Positions 1 through 5,031 of a DNA stretch of 11,636 bases are shown one piece after another. The DNA comes from Dactylosporangium aurantiacum. Its GTDB lineage: Bacteria; Actinomycetota; Actinomycetes; Mycobacteriales; Micromonosporaceae. The stretch's first letter is position 1; each line of letters starts with the position of its first letter. The DNA lies in assembly GCF_000716715.1 (NCBI RefSeq), contig NZ_JNYJ01000096.1:1-11636 (forward strand). The letters are read 5' to 3'. The notes under the pieces were generated by a model that had not been told where the DNA came from, did not search any database, and saw only the letters and a list, made by a program, of their open reading frames with translations. The position numbers and the translations under genes are program-made.

Positions 1-1
1 G

Positions 2-73
2 GACCTGCCACCAGCCGCGTTTGAGACACTGCACCAAGCCCGCCTCACCGAGGCAGGCCCCCAACCCGTTTAG
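2..73 (+). CDS. C-terminal tail of an upstream gene, partial
   Basis: The frame starting at base 2 is open from the window edge to a TAG stop at 71-73 and encodes 23 residues ending ARLTEAGPQPV. The composition (acidic/basic residues mixed with Ala, Leu and Pro) looks like the end of a real soluble protein, and a hairpin follows 11 bases after the stop. GC3 is about 65%, lower than in the core genes here. Too little is visible to name a family; it could also be an open frame by chance. Confidence 0.35.
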   Translation, partial: DLPPAAFETLHQARLTEAGPQPV

Positions 74-83
74 CCGCTACCAA

Positions 84-109
84 ACCCGGGGCGGTTCACG
101 TCGCCGGGT
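84..109 (+). terminator. Hairpin after the upstream partial gene
   Basis: ACCCGG at 84-89, followed by a two-base bulge and CG, pairs with CGCCGGGT at 102-109 around an 8-base loop. It lies 11 bases downstream of the TAG at 71-73. There is no T tract, which is common for actinobacterial intrinsic terminators. Inferred from structure only. Confidence 0.35.
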
Positions 110-182
110 GGGTCCGAAACTCACGGACAATGGTCAAGGGAAACCGGCTCGCCTGGGCCTGGAAGTTGCGCACATCTGGGCC

Positions 183-190
183 CCGTTCTC
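183..190. repeat. Left target-site duplication of the ISL3 element
   Basis: CCGTTCTC lies directly left of the terminal repeat and recurs exactly at 2377-2384 on the other side of the element. Eight bases is the duplication length known for the ISL3 family. Confidence 0.85.
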
Positions 191-222
191 GGTTCTGGCG
201 CAAACTGCGTGATTGATCTTGG
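191..222 (+). repeat. Left terminal inverted repeat of the ISL3 element
   Basis: It matches the reverse complement of 2345-2376 at 26 of 32 positions; the six mismatches are scattered. The family-typical start GGxTCT is present, with T instead of C at the third base. Confidence 0.85.
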
Positions 223-248
223 TTGGCTCGCGGGGCGTTCCGTAGGCT
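219..248 (+). promoter_or_regulatory. Candidate promoter of the Imm1 passenger gene
   Basis: TTGGTT at 219-224 and TAGGCT at 243-248 (fits the actinobacterial TANNNT pattern) are separated by 18 bases. They lie just inside the left end of the element and upstream of a GGGAG ribosome binding site at 274-278. If real, the passenger is expressed from within the element, independent of the insertion site. Motif match only. Confidence 0.3.
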
Positions 249-283
249 TGCGAGTCTGTGCTCGCTATTTCCCGGGAGAAGGC

Positions 284-679
284 TTGCGCGCGAAGATCAC
301 GTGGAGGAGTGGCGAAGCTGGCGTTGTCGTCACTTGCGATGACGAGCTTCGGCAAGCATTAGCGGACGTGGAGCGGGACGCAGCACGTGAGCCTCTGATC
401 GCTGAGGTGACTCTTGACGGAGGCGACTCGCTTTCCATCGGTTTGGGCCGCGAGGTCTCGGTCTTGAGCTACGTGGCGGCATCCGGGAATCCGCCGTACT
501 TCAGCAGCCAGGGATCCTCGCGAGTGCGAGACGGCAAGGGCGTGGTCTTCTACTACTACGGACACTGGTCGGAGTTTCCTGCGTCCGCTGCGGTGCCGAT
601 CGAGGACGCTGTTCAAGCAGTCCGCTACTTTTGCCGGTATGGCGGACTGTCACCACAGTTGCAGTGGGTTGAGGTGTAG
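284..679 (+). CDS. Imm1-family immunity protein, passenger of the ISL3 element
   Basis: This soluble protein of about 131 residues is predicted to neutralise a secreted or contact-delivered toxin by direct binding. The pattern is that of Imm1 immunity proteins: an N-terminal strand-helix unit (GEAGVVV, DELRQALADVE), then LSIGLGREVSVLSYV, then SGNPPYF, and a C-terminal half with FYYYGHWSEFP, PIEDAVQAVRYF and a final LQWVEV. Imm1 proteins are known from polymorphic-toxin loci, often with nucleic-acid deaminase toxins. Start: GTG at 209 lies inside the terminal repeat and has no ribosome binding site, while TTG at 284 has GGGAG five bases upstream, so I prefer 284. No toxin gene is beside it. 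Codon use is visibly less GC-rich than in the neighbouring genes, which supports acquisition. The family call is by motif recall, not by search. Confidence 0.72.
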   Translation: MRAKITWRSGEAGVVVTCDDELRQALADVERDAAREPLIAEVTLDGGDSLSIGLGREVSVLSYVAASGNPPYFSSQGSSRVRDGKGVVFYYYGHWSEFPASAAVPIEDAVQAVRYFCRYGGLSPQLQWVEV

Positions 680-744
680 GTCCGTCCGCCCAACTGGCCG
701 ATATCCAGCGACCCGGCGGCTTCCGTGTTGCGCGGCAATGCTTG

Positions 745-2325
745 CTACGTCAGAAGGACTCGCTTTCGGAGCAGGTCGAAGCCGGCGCGGCCGTACATTT
801 GCCGTTTGAGCATCTTGATGCGGTTGACGTTACCTTCGACCGGTCCGGAGCTGAAGGGCAGGGTGAGGCCGGCGGTCACGGCGTCGAGGTCTGCGGTCAG
901 GCCGGTGGCGAACTTCGTGATGCCAGGCAAGGCCGCTGCTTCGGCTGCGGCGATCCAGGCGGTGAGCTGCTGACCGCGCAGGTGAGTGAGCATGTCGGCG
1001 AACGACCGCACCAGCTCGGCGGCGGCACGCAGCTCCGGACATCGCTCGAGGATCGCCTGGAGTTGTTCGGTGTCGCGGTCGGCCAGGTCGTCGGGTCGCC
1101 GGCAGATCCACCCGGCCACCTGCCGCACCGAGGGCGGGCGGCGCGGCGACGTCAGGTCGGGTTTGCCGCGGTACTGCTCGACGAACTTGCGCAGGATCGC
1201 GTAGCTGCCGGCGAAGCCCTGAGCGCGGATCTCACGCTGCAACGTGGTGGCCTTGAGGCAGCCCTCGTTGATGCGTCGGCTCAGGTAGGGCTTGAACGGG
1301 TCGACGAGACTCGGCCGGACCTTCTGACCGACCATCATCTCCTGCCACGTTGCGGCGTGGGCGTATCGCGACACGGTGTGGTGACTCCAGCCCAGATGCC
1401 GGGCGATCTGCCGGAACCCGGCGCCTTGCGCCAGCAGTTCATGCACGAGGGCGTGGTGGGCACGGCGGCGTTCGGCCATCGCCCCGGTGGGCTCGGCTAC
1501 CGCAGCAGGGCTGGGCTGCTCGGCAGAAGCTTCGTCGGGCTCGTCGGGCTCGTCGGGCTCGTCGAGGCAGGACTTGTGCTGAGCCGTGCAGCGTTCCACC
1601 GCGGCGGCCAGGTTCTGCCACAGGTGGAACCGATCAGCGACCTGGACGGCTTCTGGCGCGCCGGTGCGTCCGGCCTCCGCATACGCGCTGGCCCGGTCCC
1701 GGCAGATCACCCGAGGCGCCGGATGCTGCTGCAGCCACGCGGTCAACGGGCCCGCGTCGCGGCCGGGCAGCAGGTCGACAACCCGGTGGGTCTCGCAGTC
1801 GATCAGCACGGTGCCGTAGTGATGGCCCCGCCTGACCGCGAAGTCATCGACCCCCAGCACCGCGACTTCACCGACCGGCGGATCCGGCAAGGCTCGGACC
1901 AGCCGGAGCAGGCGGTGACGGCTGGCCGGCATGCCCAACGCTGCAGCCAGCCGCGCGCCGGCCCGGCCAGCCAGCGCGAGCCCGACCGCGGTCAGCATCC
2001 GCCGCAGCCCCTCACTGACCCGCGACCACCGCCGAGTCAGCCCATCAACCTGTTCGGCGAATGTCATCACCGGGCACGCCGCGTTCTCGCAGAAGAACCG
2101 GCGCACCCACAACACAATCCGCATAGGCCGGCCAGCAACCGGAGCATCCGCCAACGTCCGGCGATACCGCGAATGCACCCGAGACGACAGCACCGCACAC
2201 GCCCGGCAAACGGCCTGACGGCTGCGGACCCGAGCCACGATGACCAACTCGAAGTCGGCGTCCACGACCTCGTCGATCTCGATGCCGTTCAGATGAGGAA
2301 GTAGCTGTCCGACGGCATCGCGCAC
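745..2325 (-). CDS. ISL3-family transposase
   Basis: This 526-residue DDE transposase moves the surrounding element by binding its terminal repeats and cutting the DNA. Visible parts: an N-terminal zinc ribbon (CRAC at 40-43, C79 and C84), an inserted helix-turn-helix of about 24 residues (299-322, FRQIARHLGWSHHTVSRY), and a catalytic core. The core has GVDDFAVRRG (D160/D161), a CRDRASAYAEA and ADRFHLWQNL region (D210, D231) and the terminal GPVEGNVNRIKMLKRQMYGR (E497). The order and the final block are typical of the ISL3 family. The frame is intact and full length. The start is GTG at 2325, about 20 bases inside the right terminal repeat, without a clear ribosome binding site. A 9-base tandem repeat gives a DEPDEPDEPDE linker at about 255-265. 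It is convergent with the Imm1 gene. Confidence 0.93.
   Translation of the reverse strand: MRDAVGQLLPHLNGIEIDEVVDADFELVIVARVRSRQAVCRACAVLSSRVHSRYRRTLADAPVAGRPMRIVLWVRRFFCENAACPVMTFAEQVDGLTRRWSRVSEGLRRMLTAVGLALAGRAGARLAAALGMPASRHRLLRLVRALPDPPVGEVAVLGVDDFAVRRGHHYGTVLIDCETHRVVDLLPGRDAGPLTAWLQQHPAPRVICRDRASAYAEAGRTGAPEAVQVADRFHLWQNLAAAVERCTAQHKSCLDEPDEPDEPDEASAEQPSPAAVAEPTGAMAERRRAHHALVHELLAQGAGFRQIARHLGWSHHTVSRYAHAATWQEMMVGQKVRPSLVDPFKPYLSRRINEGCLKATTLQREIRAQGFAGSYAILRKFVEQYRGKPDLTSPRRPPSVRQVAGWICRRPDDLADRDTEQLQAILERCPELRAAAELVRSFADMLTHLRGQQLTAWIAAAEAAALPGITKFATGLTADLDAVTAGLTLPFSSGPVEGNVNRIKMLKRQMYGRAGFDLLRKRVLLT
1532..1567 (-). repeat. 9-bp tandem repeat inside the transposase gene
   Basis: Three exact copies of TCGTCGGGC (1532-1558) plus a degenerate fourth copy encode a DEP repeat in an acidic linker between the catalytic core blocks and the helix-turn-helix. 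The repeat stays in frame, so copy-number change would only alter linker length. Confidence 0.8.
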
Positions 2326-2344
2326 CCGGACAACGAATCATCGT

Positions 2345-2376
2345 CCAACATCCATCACACAGTTCGCACCAGAGCC
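2345..2376 (-). repeat. Right terminal inverted repeat of the ISL3 element
   Basis: Read inwards on the minus strand it begins GGCTCTGGTGCG and pairs with 191-222. It lies 19 bases upstream of the transposase start and probably overlaps the transposase promoter. Confidence 0.85.
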
Positions 2377-2384
2377 CCGTTCTC
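2377..2384. repeat. Right target-site duplication of the ISL3 element
   Basis: CCGTTCTC, identical to 183-190. Removing 191-2384 restores one continuous pre-insertion sequence. That places the insertion in a gap between the upstream partial gene and the gene ending at 2511, so no gene appears interrupted. Confidence 0.85.
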
Positions 2385-2467
2385 ACGAACGAAGCCACCA
2401 GGAGGGCTTGAATGACGCTCCGTAGGTGATGCGCAGGCCCGGTCTGACTGGGCGCGCACCGAACCGC

Positions 2468-2489
2468 CGATGGGAGTGCAGTCCCATCG
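2468..2489 (-). terminator. Hairpin downstream of the small membrane protein gene
   Basis: CGATGGGA and TCCCATCG form a perfect 8-bp stem around a 6-base loop (GTGCAG). It starts 22 bases beyond the stop of the gene ending at 2511. There is no T tract. Suggested by structure and position. Confidence 0.5.
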
Positions 2490-2510
2490 CGGCGTCGACG
2501 AGCAGTTCCT

Positions 2511-3191
2511 TCACGGGCAGAGGTGCGTCAGATCGTCCTCGCACAGCCCGAACTGGTCCTCGATCGCCAGGCTGGCGGGGTTGAAGGACGTGCGGTAGAC
2601 GACACCGTCGTTGGTATGCACCTCGATCGTGCTGCTGCCGGCGAATGCGATCCGGACGATGTCGAGCTGGTCGCTTTCGTTTTCGTGGAAGGTGTACCCG
2701 ACGACGGCCAAGGGGTGTGGCGCTTCCCGGCTGAGCAATCCGGCGCGCGACCGCAGATGGAATTCGTCGTAGTAGACATCGGAGTCGTAGTGGGAGGTGT
2801 AGCGGATCGCGACGACGATCCAGTGCCCGTCAGGCGAGCGGGCGGTGATGTCGACCGACCTGGGTTGCCATTCCTCGGCGAGGTACGTGCCCTTGACGAA
2901 CCCGGCGCACCCCACCGGCAGGACGAGCGCCAGCAACACCGACGCCGTCACCGTCCTGCGCAGGCCGGGCGCCGCGGCCAGCACGACCACCGCCGCCAGC
3001 AGCACGAGCGCGGCGAGCGCCACCGTGATCGTGGGTCCGAGCTCGGCCAGCGGTCTGAGCGACAGGTACCGGCGCGGATTCCAGTGCACGTACACCACGG
3101 CGGCTGCCGCCAGCACGGTCACCGCGACGAGGGAGTACGCCAGCCGTCGCCGCCACCGCGGCTGCCTGGTCGATGCAGTAGGCACCGGCAC
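2511..3191 (-). CDS. Membrane-anchored protein of unknown function, three predicted spans
   Basis: I do not recognise the family. With the start used here (226 residues) a basic N-terminus (PRWRRR) leads into three hydrophobic segments at about 17-36, 52-74 and 78-97. A polar C-terminal domain of about 125 residues follows, rich in predicted strands (HWIVVAIRYTSHYDSDVYYDEFHLRSR, STIEVHTNDGVVYRTSF). It ends with two cysteines (C217, C225). The domain probably lies outside the membrane. Start: the frame extends to a GTG at 3230, but GTG at 3191 has a GGAAGGA ribosome binding site five bases upstream, whereas 3230 has none. A single transcript is likely, with a hairpin after the stop. The upstream region is shared with the divergent gene at 3307. 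Confidence 0.72.
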   Translation of the reverse strand: MPVPTASTRQPRWRRRLAYSLVAVTVLAAAAVVYVHWNPRRYLSLRPLAELGPTITVALAALVLLAAVVVLAAAPGLRRTVTASVLLALVLPVGCAGFVKGTYLAEEWQPRSVDITARSPDGHWIVVAIRYTSHYDSDVYYDEFHLRSRAGLLSREAPHPLAVVGYTFHENESDQLDIVRIAFAGSSTIEVHTNDGVVYRTSFNPASLAIEDQFGLCEDDLTHLCP

Positions 3192-3294
3192 ATGTTCCTT
3201 CCCGCGTTCGCCCGTTTCAAGCTGAGCCACCCGCCGGTGAGCGACCGGCAGACGTTGCAGCGCTTCGCTGAACGCCAGGACCTGGCGCGCTCAA

Positions 3295-3300
3295 TATCAT
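3295..3300 (+). promoter_or_regulatory. Leaderless-type -10 element for the HEAT-like gene
   Basis: TATCAT (TANNNT pattern) ends six bases before the ATG at 3307, so transcription would start at or next to the start codon. The gene has no convincing ribosome binding site (only AGGGC touching the ATG), which fits a leaderless mRNA. No -35 match was found. Confidence 0.45.
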
Positions 3301-3306
3301 CAGGGC

Positions 3307-4158
3307 ATGGTCTTCAATGGGCAGCTGTCCGACCTGCCGGGGCATCTCGACGGGCTCAGGGATGAAGGCGCGTTCGACCAGGCGTTGGGGAGGCTGCGGG
3401 ACGCGCTGTTCGTGCAGGGGACCGTCGCGCCCGCCGCGGAGTCTGTCGCGCCGGCACTGGTGGCGGCGGCCGTCGAGCTGCCCGGTGAGCGGCGCGACCG
3501 CGTCATCGAGCTGCTGTGGGAGATGCTCACCGGTGGCGGCTATCTCGGCGCCGCCGCCCAGGACAGTCCGATCCGGCCGGCCGTCACCGCCCAGCGGGAG
3601 CACTGGCGGGCGCTGGCTGAGGCCGGTAACCCGTGGGCAGCGCGGCTGCTGTCGGCCGCCGGCGGCGACACCTTCGCATCGGCCCAGCGGGCCACCGGCC
3701 TGGTCCAGGCCGAGCTGACCCTGGGCCTGTCGATCTGGCCGCCGACTGAGGCGGCGGTGGGCTGGCTGCACGGGCAGCTCGAAGCCACGGACCGGCGGCA
3801 GCGGTTCTGTGCCGCGCTCGCGCTGGCCCGGCTCGGTGACCCGGCCGGCGCCGCGATCCTCACCGACGTGCCCGAGGGGTGCAAGGAGTCGTTCTGGATC
3901 GGGTACGACCCCAGGGGTGAGGCGCGGGCGGCGCTCGCCCGCCTCGGGGCGGTACCGATGCCCGAGGAGTTCGCGAAGATCCCCGCCGTCAGCGCGATCG
4001 GGCTGGCCGCCGCGCTGCTCGACGCGCAGGGCCCGACGCCCGAGGTCCTGCGCGCGTTCGCCGCCCATGAACGGATCTGGGGGTACCTCAACTTCACCGA
4101 GCTGCTGGAGCGGCACGGCCGACCAGCGCACCGAACGCCACCACCGGCGCCGCGTTGA
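3307..4158 (+). CDS. HEAT-repeat-like protein of unknown function
   Basis: This 283-residue soluble protein is almost entirely helical. Alanine/leucine-rich helix pairs occur throughout, for example ALVAAAVELPGERRDRVIELLWEML (50-74), HWRALAEAGNPWAARLLSAAGG (99-120) and RQRFCAALALARLGDPAGAAILTD (164-187). The last resembles a HEAT/Armadillo-type repeat. No catalytic motif, signal peptide or membrane span is visible, so a scaffold or binding role is the most that can be said. The C-terminus is a proline-rich tail (HRTPPPAPR). The long ORF on the opposite strand is a shadow: this frame has the better protein composition and a plausible leaderless promoter. Confidence 0.78.
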   Translation: MVFNGQLSDLPGHLDGLRDEGAFDQALGRLRDALFVQGTVAPAAESVAPALVAAAVELPGERRDRVIELLWEMLTGGGYLGAAAQDSPIRPAVTAQREHWRALAEAGNPWAARLLSAAGGDTFASAQRATGLVQAELTLGLSIWPPTEAAVGWLHGQLEATDRRQRFCAALALARLGDPAGAAILTDVPEGCKESFWIGYDPRGEARAALARLGAVPMPEEFAKIPAVSAIGLAAALLDAQGPTPEVLRAFAAHERIWGYLNFTELLERHGRPAHRTPPPAPR

Positions 4159-4369
4159 CGGCGACGGTCAGGGCGGCGCCGGCGGCGATGCGTGGTGACA
4201 GGTCCGTGAGCCAGGGATGTCCGGGTGCGCGCGGGGGAGGAGATCGGCCGAGGTCTCGCGCTGCGCTGACGTCATGTGCGGGACGGCCCCGTCGAAGAAA
4301 GCAGGCCAGGACGCCCCGCAGCCGCAACCAGGAGGTTCGTCCAGCGACGGAGCCGATAACCGCGTACAT
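4094..4369 (-). CDS. Possible small membrane protein (91 aa), doubtful
   Basis: This ORF begins at ATG 4369, 17 bases after the response-regulator stop, so it could be the last gene of that operon. It has two hydrophobic stretches: a short one at the N-terminus (MYAVIGSVAG) and a stronger one at about 61-84 (IAAGAALTVAVNAAPVVAFG), with a basic, proline-rich middle. GC3 is high, particularly over the last third. Against it: no ribosome binding site, and about 65 bases overlap with the end of the convergent gene at 3307-4158. It could be a decayed fragment or chance. The stretch 4159-4386 holds nothing else I can support. Confidence 0.28.
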   Translation of the reverse strand: MYAVIGSVAGRTSWLRLRGVLACFLRRGRPAHDVSAARDLGRSPPPRAPGHPWLTDLSPRIAAGAALTVAVNAAPVVAFGALVGRAAPAAR

Positions 4370-4386
4370 GATGATGACGCCGGCCG

Positions 4387-5031
4387 CTACGTGTTGCCGA
4401 GACCGGCCCGGCGGGCTTTCACGATCACCTCGGCGCGGTCCGTCGCGTGCAGCTTGGCGAAGATGTTGGACACGTTGTTGCGGACCGTCTTCTCGCTCAG
4501 CGCCAGGGCCTCCGCGATCGCCGGGTTTGACCGGCCGGCCGCGATGAGGTCGAGGATGTCGCGCTCCCGGGACGACAGCGACGGGAACGGGTGGCTGCGT
4601 GTGCGGGTATTCGGCTGCAGGAAGGTCGCAATCTTCGCGGCGACGACCGGACCGAACAGCGCCTCCCCCGCGGCGACAGCGACGATCGCGCGGATGATCT
4701 CGTCGGGCGCCGCGCCCTTGAGGACGTATCCGCGGGCCCCGGCCCGCAGGGCGGCGAAGATGGACGTGTCGTCCTCGAGCATGGTGAGCATGAGCACGCC
4801 GACCCGGGGCCATTCGGCGACGATCCGGCGCGTGGCCTCCACGCCGCTGGTGCCCGGCATACGAATGTCCATGAGGACGACGTCGGGCCCATGCTCCCGG
4901 CAGCGTACGACGGCCTCGTCGCCGTCGGCGGCTTCGGCGACGAGCTCCAGGTCGTCGCTGTCGTGCACGAGGTTACGCAGCCCGGAACGGAACACGGGAT
5001 GGTCGTCGACGACCAGGACCCGAATAGTCAC
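4387..5031 (-). CDS. NarL/LuxR-family response regulator
   Basis: This 214-residue cytoplasmic DNA-binding regulator is phosphorylated by the kinase encoded just upstream. The receiver domain (1-120) has the acidic pair D9/D10, phosphoacceptor D55 (VVLMDIRMPG), T83 and K105 (GYVLKG). A LuxR-type helix-turn-helix follows at about 152-210 (LSSRERDILDLIAAGRSNPAIAEALALSEKTVRNNVSNIFAKL). All key residues are present and the length is normal. The GTG start overlaps the kinase stop in a GTGA, which implies translational coupling. The closest type is the regulator half of NarX/NarL-like or DesK/DesR-like pairs; target genes cannot be read from the sequence. Confidence 0.95.
   Translation of the reverse strand: MTIRVLVVDDHPVFRSGLRNLVHDSDDLELVAEAADGDEAVVRCREHGPDVVLMDIRMPGTSGVEATRRIVAEWPRVGVLMLTMLEDDTSIFAALRAGARGYVLKGAAPDEIIRAIVAVAAGEALFGPVVAAKIATFLQPNTRTRSHPFPSLSSRERDILDLIAAGRSNPAIAEALALSEKTVRNNVSNIFAKLHATDRAEVIVKARRAGLGNT

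Larger units (their letters stand above)
191..2376 (-). mobile_element. ISL3-family insertion sequence (2186 bp) with an Imm1 passenger gene
   Basis: The boundaries were derived from the sequence. Terminal inverted repeats of 32 bp at 191-222 and 2345-2376 match at 26 of 32 positions (left end begins GGTTCTGGCGCAAACTG, right end read inwards begins GGCTCTGGTGCGAACTG). They are flanked by a perfect 8-bp duplication, CCGTTCTC. The transposase (2325-745, minus) begins about 50 bases inside the right end. On its 3' side, about 550 bases separate it from the left end, and these hold a convergent immunity-type gene. ISL3 elements are usually about 1.3-2.3 kb. Passenger-carrying members are known (ISPpu12), so cargo is not without precedent. 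Complete ends and an intact transposase frame suggest a recent, possibly active insertion. Confidence 0.88.

Noticed and set aside
21..212. Small plus-strand ORF covering the left IS boundary
   Set aside because: Arg/Pro-rich, no ribosome binding site, spans the exact insertion point and so cannot be an ancestral gene.
1532..1567. Tandem repeats as a CRISPR or regulatory array
   Set aside because: The 9-base units lack spacers and lie in frame in a coding linker.
742..2304. Long plus-strand ORF of 520 residues opposite the ISL3 transposase
   Set aside because: Composition dominated by Gly, Arg, Pro and Gln with no domain pattern; it is the antisense shadow of a transposase with clear catalytic motifs.
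2431..2450. Hairpin-like segment around CCCGGTCTGACTGGG
   Set aside because: Stem needs a G-T pair and leaves too small a loop; the hairpin at 2468-2489 is a better terminator for the same gene.
3217..4131. Minus-strand ORF opposite the HEAT-like gene
   Set aside because: Arg/Gly/Pro-rich, lacks plausible secondary structure, and overlaps the promoter of the plus gene; the plus frame is the better protein.
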